Positions 7,021 to 16,039 of a stretch of 64,000 nucleotides of DNA are shown in pieces. The DNA is from Armatimonadota bacterium (GTDB lineage Bacteria > Armatimonadota > UBA5829 > DTJY01), in the NCBI GenBank assembly GCA_017993055.1, contig JAGONM010000008.1:57187-121186 (forward strand), read 5' to 3'. The notes under the pieces were generated by a model. That model ran no database searches. It was not told the DNA's origin and was given only the letters and a program-made list of their open reading frames with translations. The first letter of the stretch is position 1. Every line of letters starts with the position of its first letter. A program made the position numbers and the translations under genes.

Positions 7021-8103
7021 TCACACCGCCCGGACGTATGCGTTGCCGGGGACGCGGCGGACGAGGCCGAGCATCTCGAGGAGCGTGAGCGTGCTGTTCG
7101 CTACCGACGCGCTCAGGCCGCACTCCGCGATGATGTCGTCCACGTGCTTCGGGTGGAGGTTCAGCGCCTCCAGCACGACCTTCTGCTCGGGCGTAATGTT
7201 GTCGGGGACCTTGGGCCGCTCGCGCCGGTCCGAGTGCTCGACCGGGACCCCGATCTCCTCGAGGATGTCCTCCGCGCGCTCGACGAGCTTCGCGCCTTCG
7301 CGGATCAGCCTGTGCGGCCCCTCGCTGAACTCGTTGTCGGTCGCACCGGGGACCGCGTACACGTCGCGGTTCTGGTCCGCGGCGATCCCGGCGGTGATCA
7401 TCGCGCCGCCGGTGATGAGGCTCTCCACGATCAGGACGCCGAGCGACATGCCGCTGATGAGCCGGTTCCGCGCCGGGAAGCGGTACCCGTCGGGCTTGGT
7501 GCCTGGGACGTACTCGGACATTACCGCGCCGGACTCCGCGATGCGCTTGAAGAGACCTCGGTTCTCGTAGGGATACGGCACGTCGAGCCCGCTGCCGAGG
7601 ATGGCGATCGTTCGTCCGGCGGCAATCGCGGCGGTGTGGACGGTCGTGTCTATCCCTCGCGCGCCGCCGCTGATGACGGTGAGCCCCCGGGCGGCCAGGT
7701 CGCGGCTGACCTTCATCGCCATCGAGCGGCCGTACTCCGAGGGCCTGCGCGTGCCGACGATCGCGACGGCGAACCGGTCCTCCTCGCGGAGTTCGCCCTT
7801 GACGAATAGGACCGGCGGCGGGTCGTATATCTGGCGCAGGTTCGCGGGGTACTCTCCGTCGCGGATGGTGACTGCCCGGGCGCCGATCTTGTCGAGGGCC
7901 TTCATCTCCTCGTCGGCGGAGGTCGAGGTCGCCTCGCGAATGCGCTCCGCGGTCTTGTCGCCCAGCGCGCCGGCGGTCTTGATCTCGGCGATCGGGGCGC
8001 GGAAGACCTCCGCCGGCTCGCCGAAGTAGTCCACGAGGGAAACGGCCTTCTTCGGGGAGAGTTCGAGCCTGGCAAGGCGCACCCACTGTTCGATGTCCGA
8101 CAC
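7021..8103 (-). CDS. dprA: DNA processing protein DprA
   Basis: The 360-aa product begins with a helical region. The Rossmann-like DprA domain follows, with AIVGTRRPSEYGR, VISGGARGIDTTVH and ILGSGLDVPYPYEN, the characteristic ssDNA/RecA-loading fold. A C-terminal winged helix ends it (about residues 300-355, VLEALNLHPKHVDDIIAECG). It protects incoming single strands and loads RecA in natural transformation. The GTG at 8103 was chosen because AGGAGG lies six bases upstream; longer frames run into a dispersed repeat. No com genes are adjacent. Confidence 0.9.
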   Translation of the reverse strand: MSDIEQWVRLARLELSPKKAVSLVDYFGEPAEVFRAPIAEIKTAGALGDKTAERIREATSTSADEEMKALDKIGARAVTIRDGEYPANLRQIYDPPPVLFVKGELREEDRFAVAIVGTRRPSEYGRSMAMKVSRDLAARGLTVISGGARGIDTTVHTAAIAAGRTIAILGSGLDVPYPYENRGLFKRIAESGAVMSEYVPGTKPDGYRFPARNRLISGMSLGVLIVESLITGGAMITAGIAADQNRDVYAVPGATDNEFSEGPHRLIREGAKLVERAEDILEEIGVPVEHSDRRERPKVPDNITPEQKVVLEALNLHPKHVDDIIAECGLSASVANSTLTLLEMLGLVRRVPGNAYVRAV

Positions 8104-8187
8104 CACGAGCCTCCTGACGGCAGGAGTGTAGCAAGGCGGGCGCGGGAGTGTCAAGCGGAGAGGCACCCGATCTCTCGGACAGCGGCG

Positions 8188-8260
8188 CGTCACCCTGAAC
8201 TCGATTCAGGATCTGCCCCCACCGTGGCGACATGGATGCTGAATCAAGTTCAGCATGACG
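8188..8260. repeat. Dispersed palindromic repeat, copy A
   Basis: Two small palindromes, CCTGAACTCGATTCAGG and GCTGAATCAAGTTCAGC, lie between outer GTCA and TGAC arms. A second copy with the same layout is at 58566-58633. The minus-strand translation gives the peptide RHAELDSAS, a frequent spurious peptide from this repeat class in many genomes. Both copies lie in intergenic space. Confidence 0.75.
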
Positions 8261-8347
8261 CCGTGTTGCGGTACTGCTCCGCCTGGAGGAAGGCACTTCC
8301 GATTCGGCGAAAGGATGTGTAGCCCTGAATCGAAAGGAATCTGTCCC

Positions 8348-9478
8348 ATGTGCCGAATGATGCTCGTCAGCGTCGCCGTGTTGCTGGTGTCCGCGGTGGT
8401 TCAGGCCGCGAACATGCCGGGGAGAGCCGGATGCTATGTCAGATTCTCGGAGGAGATCAAGTCGCCGCGCCTGCTGCTCAAGGAGATGAAGGCGATCAAG
8501 GCCGCAGGGATCGACTTCATCCTACCCAGCGGCAAGTCTACGAGCGGCACGGTCAACTGGGATAGCAAGGTCGCGCCGCCCGACCTGATCGCCAACCCGA
8601 AGTACATGGAGATGGTCGTCGAGTACGCCCACGCGGTCGGCCTTCAGGTCTACCCGGTCGTCTGCGTCTGCACCGAGGGCGGCAACAAGGTGATGAACTC
8701 CCTGCTTCAGCACAATCCTGGCTGGGCGCTGTACTTCGAGGGTGCGAAACGGGGCTACATTGACGTCGGAAATCCCGACGCCCGGGCGTACGAGCTGGCT
8801 CTCATCACGGAACTGGTCTCGAACTACGACATTGACGGCCTGAGCCTTGACTACATGCGCTGGGAGAACAGGGTGGCGTACTCCGACACGGGCCGCGAGC
8901 GCTTCCTGAAGAAGCGTGGAGTGGACCTGGCTGAGATCGTCTCGATCAGCCCGGACGTCGCGCTCGATACCGAGGGAGGGAAGAAGGCGCTCTCGGACGT
9001 GACCAGGTCCGCCAGGGAGCATCCGGTCTGGCCGGAATGGTACGACTGGCGCAGGGATAAGCTGAACGCCTTCATGCACGAGCTCGACCGGGCGGTGCAC
9101 AAGGCCAAACCGGGGCTGCCGATATCGAGCTACGTCTGGGGGGCGCACACCTACGTCGGAAAGTACGAGACCTGCCAGGACTGGAAGACGTGGATCGCGA
9201 AGGGGTGGCTGACTTGGATCAACCCGTCCGGCTACCGGTACACCGACGAGTCGTTCATGGAGGCGGCGAATGGTAACCGGGCGGCGGTCCCGAAGACCAT
9301 GCCGATGTACATCACTATCGGCGTGCTCACGAGCCACGGCTCGCTGGCTACTGCGGACGACGTGAAGCGCCATATCGCGATGTCGAAGGAGGCCGGCGCG
9401 GACGGGGTGATCTTCTTCACCTGGGAATCCCTCCGCAAGTTCCTCCCGGACGTCTCCGAGGCGATCAAGGGGTTCTGA
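8348..9478 (+). CDS. Secreted GHL10-type glycoside-hydrolase-like protein
   Basis: The 376-aa product has a signal peptide (about residues 1-21, MLVSVAVLLVSAVVQA) and a TIM-barrel region with YDIDGLSLDYMRWENRVAYS, the conserved DGxxxDxxR stretch of DUF187/GHL10 proteins. GADGVIFFTWESLRKFLP follows near the C-terminus. The start at 8348 has AAAGGA upstream. Family members are thought to cleave or bind polysaccharides, but few are characterised. A second, divergent member lies at 11944-13083. It stands alone on the plus strand, convergent with the GH20 gene. Confidence 0.65.
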   Translation: MCRMMLVSVAVLLVSAVVQAANMPGRAGCYVRFSEEIKSPRLLLKEMKAIKAAGIDFILPSGKSTSGTVNWDSKVAPPDLIANPKYMEMVVEYAHAVGLQVYPVVCVCTEGGNKVMNSLLQHNPGWALYFEGAKRGYIDVGNPDARAYELALITELVSNYDIDGLSLDYMRWENRVAYSDTGRERFLKKRGVDLAEIVSISPDVALDTEGGKKALSDVTRSAREHPVWPEWYDWRRDKLNAFMHELDRAVHKAKPGLPISSYVWGAHTYVGKYETCQDWKTWIAKGWLTWINPSGYRYTDESFMEAANGNRAAVPKTMPMYITIGVLTSHGSLATADDVKRHIAMSKEAGADGVIFFTWESLRKFLPDVSEAIKGF

Positions 9479-9486
9479 ACAGTCAA

Positions 9487-11643
9487 TCAGTCATTCGGCC
9501 AATCCACCGGCTGGGTGACCATGGACTTCAGCTCGGCGGAGGGCCCGAGGTGGAGTTCGCCGGCGAGGCACTTCGCGAAGTCGCGCATCAGGGTCAGCTC
9601 ACGGAGCGCCTGAGGCACGAACGGCGGGTCCCACGTCTTCTCGATCGCCAGCATCGTCTCCTCGAGCTTGAGCGTCGCGGCGTCGATGTCATCCGCGGCC
9701 TTCGAGAGCCCCTCCTCATCCGCGCCGTTTCGATGCAGCCGGACTCCCACTACCATCCGCGCAAAGAGATCGAGCACGGCCTTGGTCCGCATGCACTCGA
9801 TCGCATACAATGGTTGATGGTTGATGGCTGATGGCAGCCAGAGGCCGTCGCGGGAGAAGATGTCCGCCGCCTTCTGGATGTACGCCGAGATCTGGTTGAA
9901 GAATCCCATCAGGTTCAGTGGGTTCGGGACCATCTGCTCGATCAGCGGGCGCGGGTAGTTCTGCCGGATGAACGCATCCTCTTTCCAACCGGCGTAGAGG
10001 TACGGGTAATCGAACAGCTTCGACGCGAAGTTCATCATCGCGATCCCTGCCGTCATGTCGTCGAAGTACTTGAACCCCTGGAGGCCCTCCCGCCATCGGT
10101 CGCCGAACATCACCTTAGAGTACGCCTGACGGAACGAGGCGACATCCGGCCACTGGTCGGAGTTCCATGCCTTCGCCCCGAGGATCGCGAAGTGCTGATG
10201 GTACGACGGATGCCAGAGCCCGTATGCTTCCGTGCCCTCGGCGCCCTCCTCGACTCCCTTCTTCGCCGCGAGGAAGCAGTTGTCGAGGTGGTTCTGGTAG
10301 TTGATCCAGTAGAAATAGCCGGTCATCGGCGTGACCCAGCGCCGGAGCCCGAGTTCGGGCATCGTGGTCTCGAAAAAGTCGGCATAGCGCCACCAGTGGA
10401 GGATGACGTTGTCCTTGAGGCCCTCGTCTTCGAAGCGCTTGGCCAGCTCGACGTTCATCTTCCCCCCTCGCGCGAAGTGATCGTGCCACATGCCGATGTT
10501 GTTGATCCCCTTCTCCTTGAGATGCTTCGCCAGCCGGACCGCATAGTCGACGAAATGGTCCTCCTTCGACCGTTTCGCGCAGTCCGGGCACTCGCACCAG
10601 GGGTCGATCCGGAGCATCGGCGTATCCTCGTTCATGCCGACGAGCGGATAGACCTCATCGAGGCCGATGTGGAACCAGTCGACGCCGTTCGGGAGTAGAT
10701 ACCGGTCGCAGATCTCGTCCATGATGTCGAACATCATCTCGAACGTCTTGGGATTGCTCATGCAGAAGCCGTACTTCTTCGGCTTGCCGTCGGGGAACTT
10801 GGCGGACGTCTCGGGGTAATGGCGCGGAATCTGCGTATTGTGGCCCGGCGTGTTGAAGTGCGGGCGGACGAGCACTCCCTTGGACTTGCCGTACTTGACG
10901 ATCTCGCCGAAGAGGTCCTCCTCGTACATGCGCGGGACGTACTCCAGGCGGACGTCCTCCTTGCTCGTCGGGGAGTAGTACTTGACCAGCTTCGGCGTCC
11001 TGAGCTTGGGATACTTCCTGATCGGGACGAGCAGCCACTCGGAGAGCTGGCCGTCGTACTGGATCGGCCAGTTGTTGTGGACGCCGATGCTCAGGACGTT
11101 CATGCGCAGGTCGGCGAGGGTATCTATCGCCTGCTTCCACTCCTGAAGGGTCATGTTGTCCGGCCCCCATCGGCACTCGGCGTAGATGCCCCGGTAGGCG
11201 AGATCGGGGTAATCGAAGACCGACATCTCCGGCAGCACGGCCTTCTTCCCCTCGCCCTGGACGAGGTCGCCGAGGGTGCGGGCGGCCTGGAGGAGCGCTT
11301 GGGATGTGTAGCCGAGCATCACGACATCCTCGCCCATGACGATGATCTCGAACGCCTGGTCCTTGTTCTTCGGCGCTTCGGGGAGTCGGCTGCCATCGAT
11401 GATGTTGGAGAATCGGCTCGGGCCCTCCGGCGTGCAGATGAAGATGCCCGGCGCACGGCTCTCGGACTTGCTTTCGACGACGATCGACTTCTCCGGGTAG
11501 CCGAGGCCCCTGCAGACGATCGACGCCGCCTCACGTGCGAGCGGGTCGGCGATGACGACCTGGTATGCGGGCTTCCCCGACTTGAAAAGCGGCAGTTCCC
11601 TGCCGTGGAATTCGAGCAGTCTGGGCTTGAACAGAGGGTTCAT
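9487..11643 (-). CDS. GH20-family beta-N-acetylhexosaminidase-like protein
   Basis: The 718-aa product has a GH20b-like N-terminal domain. A TIM barrel follows with FHIGLDEVYPL, the paired Asp-Glu of GH20 substrate-assisted catalysis, and HFNTPGHNTQIP upstream. No signal peptide is seen, so it may act on imported amino sugars in the cytoplasm. CECPDC is a possible metal or disulphide cluster. About residues 605-611 are encoded by a 7-bp-period repeat (9811-9835). GAGGAG precedes the start codon, and a TATACT box lies at 11678-11683 on this strand. Hexosaminidase activity is likely; the exact substrate is not known. Confidence 0.75.
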   Translation of the reverse strand: MNPLFKPRLLEFHGRELPLFKSGKPAYQVVIADPLAREAASIVCRGLGYPEKSIVVESKSESRAPGIFICTPEGPSRFSNIIDGSRLPEAPKNKDQAFEIIVMGEDVVMLGYTSQALLQAARTLGDLVQGEGKKAVLPEMSVFDYPDLAYRGIYAECRWGPDNMTLQEWKQAIDTLADLRMNVLSIGVHNNWPIQYDGQLSEWLLVPIRKYPKLRTPKLVKYYSPTSKEDVRLEYVPRMYEEDLFGEIVKYGKSKGVLVRPHFNTPGHNTQIPRHYPETSAKFPDGKPKKYGFCMSNPKTFEMMFDIMDEICDRYLLPNGVDWFHIGLDEVYPLVGMNEDTPMLRIDPWCECPDCAKRSKEDHFVDYAVRLAKHLKEKGINNIGMWHDHFARGGKMNVELAKRFEDEGLKDNVILHWWRYADFFETTMPELGLRRWVTPMTGYFYWINYQNHLDNCFLAAKKGVEEGAEGTEAYGLWHPSYHQHFAILGAKAWNSDQWPDVASFRQAYSKVMFGDRWREGLQGFKYFDDMTAGIAMMNFASKLFDYPYLYAGWKEDAFIRQNYPRPLIEQMVPNPLNLMGFFNQISAYIQKAADIFSRDGLWLPSAINHQPLYAIECMRTKAVLDLFARMVVGVRLHRNGADEEGLSKAADDIDAATLKLEETMLAIEKTWDPPFVPQALRELTLMRDFAKCLAGELHLGPSAELKSMVTQPVDWPND
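9811..9835. repeat. 7-bp-period repeat inside the GH20 gene
   Basis: TGGTTGA, TGGTTGA, TGGCTGA, TGGC run in tandem (unit length 7). Three units equal 21 bp, so the frame is kept. On the coding strand it gives the peptide INHQP. Confidence 0.6.
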
Positions 11644-11767
11644 GGGCGTCTCCTCATCTTCGAGTGCGTTCCCGAACAGTATACACGCTCCGGAGCAGAT
11701 TGGGTAGAGGAGCCAGAGCCTTGCACATATGCGAACGTTACATCACGAAAAAGTCACGGTGCGGTCA

Positions 11768-11795
11768 TTGACGGGGGGGGTAGACGTGTTATAAT
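11768..11795 (+). promoter_or_regulatory. Strong promoter of the exported cluster
   Basis: TTGACG (11768-11773), 16 bp, perfect TATAAT (11790-11795). The spacer starts with a G tract (eight G in all). A leader of about 140 nt precedes the first gene; I do not recognise a riboswitch class in it. Confidence 0.7.
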
Positions 11796-11943
11796 GCAAA
11801 TAGATTCGTATACTGTTGGGCTCTCCATACATGTGTAGGTTATGCCATGCATGCGTCAGCCGAGCAGCCTATGACAAAGGGGATGGCGCCGCACGACGAG
11901 ATGAATGATGTTTCACCATAGCTAATCCCCAGGAGGTATGCAA

Positions 11944-13083
11944 GTGAAACTCGCAGTTCGATTGGCCTTGCCATTGCTTGTTCTGTCGGCGGCGGCTCTG
12001 CCGGCAGCCGGCATGACCGAGTTCCGCGGTTTGTATGTTGATGCCTTCCATCCCGGCATCAAGAACCACGAGCAGGTCACGCAGATGGTCAGCGCCGCCA
12101 AAGCGGCGAACTTCAACGCTCTTATCGTCCAGGTGCGCAAACGAGGCGACGCCTACTACAACTCGAAGATCGAGCCGAAGGCATCCGATATCGCCCCCGA
12201 CTACGACCCACTCGCCGATGTCATCCAGCAGGCACATGCTGTTGACTTGGAGGTACACGCTTGGCTGGCTGTATATGAGGTCGCGCTTGAGTCCAAGTGG
12301 TTCGAGTGTTCCCAGCAGAACATATCCCTGAGCCACCCCGAATGGTTGATGTGCTTCAGAGACGGTAAGACTACGCTCGCCCACAGCAAGATCTGGGTAG
12401 ACCCCGGCGTACCCGCGGTTCAGGATCACTTCGTTTCCATTGTCCTTGACCTGCTCAAGAAGTACGCTGTTGACGGAATCCACCTCGACAATATCAGATA
12501 CCCGGATGCCAAGAGCGGCTACAATGCCACGAGCTTGGAGCGCTTCAACGGCGAGCGAGCCGGAACCGACATTCCTGCGGACGATGACACCGTATGGAAT
12601 GCCTGGCGATGCAGGCAGATCACCGACCTGGTACGCAAGGTCAAGGCCAGCATTGAGACGACAAAGCCCGAAGTCAAGCTATCGGCGTCTGTGTGTTCCG
12701 AAAGTCCCAAGCTGGCTAGCGAGATATTCCTGCAGGAGTGGAGTGTGTGGACCAGGGACAACCTCATGGACTTTGTCGTTCCCATGGTCTATCTCACCGT
12801 GGACCGGATGCCTCGTTATGCCGCACACGCGCTGACTGCGGCTTACAACCGTGACGTATACGTCGGCATCGGCGCATACAGATTGTCGGCAGACCTAGCC
12901 TCCAAGCATATCACCGATGTCAGGGGATCTGGCGGGCTTGGCATCGTAGTGTACAGCTATCACTATCTCCGTCCCGACGTTGCGACCGACCAATGCGCCA
13001 AGTTGTCGGACCTTCGTTCGTCGGTGTTTACTGACGCTGCGGCAGTTCCAGCCATGCCATGGAAACAACAGGAGGCAAATTGA
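11944..13083 (+). CDS. Secreted GHL10-type glycoside-hydrolase-like protein, first gene of exported cluster
   Basis: The 379-aa product begins with a signal peptide (LAVRLALPLLVLSAAALPA). The body has a TIM-barrel pattern with LLKKYAVDGIHLDNIRYPD, matching the DGxxxDxxRYP signature of DUF187/GHL10, and DFVVPMVYLTVDRM near the end. I prefer the GTG at 11944, which has AGGAGG seven bases upstream, over the ATG at 11938, which is too close. It is transcribed from the TTGACG/TATAAT promoter and its stop lies directly before the next start, so the two are coupled. It probably acts on extracellular glycans. Confidence 0.65.
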   Translation: MKLAVRLALPLLVLSAAALPAAGMTEFRGLYVDAFHPGIKNHEQVTQMVSAAKAANFNALIVQVRKRGDAYYNSKIEPKASDIAPDYDPLADVIQQAHAVDLEVHAWLAVYEVALESKWFECSQQNISLSHPEWLMCFRDGKTTLAHSKIWVDPGVPAVQDHFVSIVLDLLKKYAVDGIHLDNIRYPDAKSGYNATSLERFNGERAGTDIPADDDTVWNAWRCRQITDLVRKVKASIETTKPEVKLSASVCSESPKLASEIFLQEWSVWTRDNLMDFVVPMVYLTVDRMPRYAAHALTAAYNRDVYVGIGAYRLSADLASKHITDVRGSGGLGIVVYSYHYLRPDVATDQCAKLSDLRSSVFTDAAAVPAMPWKQQEAN

Positions 13084-13084
13084 C

Positions 13085-14359
13085 ATGAAGAGCGCACTTA
13101 GGGGACCGACCGTAGTAGTATGCTTGTTCGTGGTTGTTTGGGTGTGCGGCTCGGCCCGTGCATGGGATTGGCCCGGGGAACCAGGTGAAGAGATACAAAT
13201 GAGTGTCGTGGCATCCGCTCCAGCCCATTGCCTGGAGTTTGGCCCTAACAGATCCACATGGGTGACGTGTGTCGGCTCAACTATAGATTTTGTGTTGTTC
13301 GCCGATGATTACGATTTCGTATACCCGTCGGGAGGTTACGACGACCTTAGCTTCTCGAACTGGCGTGGCGATCCTCCATACAAGATGCTTGATGAGTATC
13401 AACAGTGGACAGGCATGTATTGTGGCGAATGGACCAACACGTTCTCGAGTATAGGTCGATACGTGTACAACCCTACGGCCTGTGATGCAGGCAATATCTA
13501 TACGGACGGCAGTAAGCAGTACGAACTCATAGTTATCGTGGTCAACCTCACTCTAGACTCTCCTGAGGACGATATGCGTTTCATCGTAGGAATGAACGAG
13601 TGCGACATTGCCGTGATTGCGACGGTTGATGGTTACTATCCAGCAGATGCTAGCTATGATGTGCGATGGTGGGTCACCCCTGAAGGCGGGGGCTCAAATG
13701 AAAAGGGTTCAATGACATCAGCAGGAGAGGGCAGGTATACCGCGGTCTGGAATACTGATTATACGGAGCGAGGCAACTGGGAAGTGAAGACGGTGTTGTA
13801 TGTGAATGGAAATGCGATGTGCTCTGCCCAGACGGCGGATATATTCTGCGCCAAGCCAACGTGGCCGATGTGTAGCGGAGGAACTAATGGTCTCATTGTC
13901 CAATGGCTGCATGGCGACTCGTCATGGTTAGGAGTGGATGTTGACATCAGCGGGACAGGCTGTAGCGGTACGACACCTTTGTTGGCTTCTGAGGACGGAT
14001 CGGCTTCCCCACATCAATTTACGCCTTCTCAAGATCCGTGCAACACTACTTACTGTTATGCTAATCTGGTAAGTTATAATACATTCAACGTGCGGCTGGT
14101 AAATACCACCAACCCTACATACGATTCGAGGTCCCTACAGACGGATCACTGGCACATGATGAATGCAGGACGAACATCGGGGACGGTTGATTACCACCAG
14201 TCATTAGGCAATGGCGGGTATAGCGGCAATGTACAAGGATCACATGACCATTTTATCACTAAAGTCAATGGTTCGTGTGTTTCGCCGGACAGAACAGGCG
14301 CAACTGGCAATGGCTCGAACACAAGCTGTGGGCAGCAGCTGCATCCCAATTGGAACTAA
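13085..14359 (+). CDS. Unrecognised Cys-rich exported protein
   Basis: The 424-aa product has a clear signal peptide (hydrophobic VVVCLFVVVWVCGSARA). I recognise no family. The mature part is rich in Cys, Asn, Gly, Thr and Tyr, poor in charged repeats, and spread with single cysteines that could form disulphides. A middle segment (about residues 180-240; WWVTPEGGG, RYTAVWNTDY, WEVKTVLYVNG) looks like an immunoglobulin-type beta sandwich. The C-terminal third has LQTDHWHMMNAGRTSGTVDY and GSHDHFITKVNG, with several histidines. GC content is visibly lower than in neighbouring genes. AGGAGG precedes the start, which is coupled to the GHL10 gene. Likely a surface or secreted adhesin-like partner; unknown. 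Confidence 0.6.
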   Translation: MKSALRGPTVVVCLFVVVWVCGSARAWDWPGEPGEEIQMSVVASAPAHCLEFGPNRSTWVTCVGSTIDFVLFADDYDFVYPSGGYDDLSFSNWRGDPPYKMLDEYQQWTGMYCGEWTNTFSSIGRYVYNPTACDAGNIYTDGSKQYELIVIVVNLTLDSPEDDMRFIVGMNECDIAVIATVDGYYPADASYDVRWWVTPEGGGSNEKGSMTSAGEGRYTAVWNTDYTERGNWEVKTVLYVNGNAMCSAQTADIFCAKPTWPMCSGGTNGLIVQWLHGDSSWLGVDVDISGTGCSGTTPLLASEDGSASPHQFTPSQDPCNTTYCYANLVSYNTFNVRLVNTTNPTYDSRSLQTDHWHMMNAGRTSGTVDYHQSLGNGGYSGNVQGSHDHFITKVNGSCVSPDRTGATGNGSNTSCGQQLHPNWN

Positions 14360-14439
14360 TAATACTTTAATGGATTGTGGCCTGATGTATTGATGGTGTA
14401 GTGCATATTTCGCTTGAACAGATTACTGGAGGCAGATGC

Positions 14440-15798
14440 ATGTGGGCTCGGAGTTCGAAGGAACTATCTCTCTCTGTAGTTGCTGTATCGCTATGGCTGA
14501 CAGTTGTGGGCAACAAACATGGCGCTGCGGAGCAGGGTCGCATTTCGCCATCCTTGGCCTGGACTATGGAAAGTGCTGCAGGATTCACACGGGCCATCTC
14601 CTTGACAGACGGGGGGGCTGTTGTGAGCACAGCTTGTTGCGAGCCAGATGGTGTCAGCAGATCTGGTGGCAATACTGTCTACCGTATTGATGGTAAAGGC
14701 CATACTGTCTGGAAGTATCCAGCTCCGGAGGGCTGGAAGATAGGGCTCAGGGATGCCACACCTGCAGGCGACTTTGTGCTTGTACGACTCATCTCCAGCG
14801 AGGATCCGGGCAGGATGAAGTTGGCAGTGCTAGACACTAACGGTAAACCGGTAAGGTCAACACCAATGGCGGAGTCGAACTGGGTGTGGATATCGCCAGA
14901 CGGCAAACATGTACTGCGCTGGACTACTGATACGGCATCCTTGATCCTTGAGCTATCGGCTTCTGGAACTCAAGTGTGGGAAAAAGGTGATCTAAAGTCG
15001 GCACTCGGCATAGCCACCGTTGATTTTGTTCAGCCCGTTCTGCAGGCTGGGTTTGTCCTCGTGGGCGACGCCGCACTGGGCAGAGTCGCGGGCATCGACA
15101 TCCACGGGAACCACATCTTCACCATGAACGGTTTGAACTGGTATCCGCCGCCCGCGAGCCCGGTGACCGCTGGAAACGAGGGCCGGTTCCTGGCAGTGAA
15201 ATCAGCTAAAGTGAACTGCACCGACCCGTTCAGCATAGATAGGGTTTCGAAGAGCGGCTCGACACCCCTCCCCGCCCCGCTCGAGAGTGTGAGTGACGTG
15301 CTTGTCCTCCTTACTATACCGCAGAGCAACTTGGACTTGCTTGTGCCCGGACAGGCAAAGCTAGTCTGGAAGAGGACTCAGGTGATCTCGTATGTGCCGG
15401 GAAGACGGATACCACGACAAGGCGCGTATGGTGGATCCATCCTTGCGTTGGATCTGCTTGAGCAGGAGATCGACGGCAAGGTCGTGAGCTGGTTGACCAC
15501 ATTGACGGAGCAGTCGGCAACTACTCGTAGTTTCACCGCGCGCGGAGTGCCGGATCAACAGGTGACTTGGCCGATTGCCAACATAAGTGCTGTTACGGAT
15601 GTCTTGCTTCTGACACCCAATCTGCTAGCGGTCAGGTATGGCACACAGCCACAGATGCTACACATAGTCGATCAGACCGGTAAGGTCCAATGGGATTCTG
15701 ATTCCGGCGAGAAGATTGCATCGGTATCATTCACCCCAAGCAGGAGTTATATGCTCGTGGAGTCGCCGAATAGGATCGCGGGCTATCGATTGGACTGA
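14440..15798 (+). CDS. Secreted beta-propeller-like protein
   Basis: The 452-aa product has an N-terminal signal peptide (LSLSVVAVSLWLTVVG). Repeated blades of WD40/PQQ-like type follow, seen as GNTVYRIDGKGHTVWKY, RMKLAVLDTNGKPV and LHIVDQTGKVQWDS. The ATG at 14440 was chosen because GGAGG lies seven bases upstream. It is third in the exported cluster, 80 bp after the Cys-rich gene. It may bind a polymer or the neighbouring exported proteins. No catalytic motif is seen. Confidence 0.55.
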   Translation: MWARSSKELSLSVVAVSLWLTVVGNKHGAAEQGRISPSLAWTMESAAGFTRAISLTDGGAVVSTACCEPDGVSRSGGNTVYRIDGKGHTVWKYPAPEGWKIGLRDATPAGDFVLVRLISSEDPGRMKLAVLDTNGKPVRSTPMAESNWVWISPDGKHVLRWTTDTASLILELSASGTQVWEKGDLKSALGIATVDFVQPVLQAGFVLVGDAALGRVAGIDIHGNHIFTMNGLNWYPPPASPVTAGNEGRFLAVKSAKVNCTDPFSIDRVSKSGSTPLPAPLESVSDVLVLLTIPQSNLDLLVPGQAKLVWKRTQVISYVPGRRIPRQGAYGGSILALDLLEQEIDGKVVSWLTTLTEQSATTRSFTARGVPDQQVTWPIANISAVTDVLLLTPNLLAVRYGTQPQMLHIVDQTGKVQWDSDSGEKIASVSFTPSRSYMLVESPNRIAGYRLD

Positions 15799-15991
15799 GC
15801 GCCGATACGCAGTGCCTATAGGTTAGCTGCCTTCCTCGTGAAGTCAGGTAACACCGATGTGCTTGCGGCATCCTGCACGGACCTGCCGTACCGTCGCCCG
15901 CAGAAGGAGGCCCGCACACTGCGTCGCGCCGGCCCTCCGCGCCCCCACCACCTACCCGAACCCGAACCGGCACGGCCCTGCGCCACCGCAT

Positions 15992-16020
15992 TTGACTCTT
16001 CGGACGTTGAATGGTAGTGT
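15992..16020 (+). promoter_or_regulatory. Possible promoter of the DUF4091 gene
   Basis: TTGACT (15992-15997), 17 bp, TAGTGT (16015-16020), 20 bp before the start. The -10 box is weak. Confidence 0.3.
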
Positions 16021-16039
16021 TGACGCGGAGGGATCGGAG

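Noticed and set aside
8161..8347. CRISPR-like repeat upstream of the GHL10-type gene
   Set aside because: There are only two palindromes without regular spacers, and the same unit occurs at 58.6 kb; it is a dispersed intergenic repeat.
11796..11943. Riboswitch in the leader of the exported cluster
   Set aside because: I compared it with the c-di-GMP-I pattern and found no conserved core; no known class fits.
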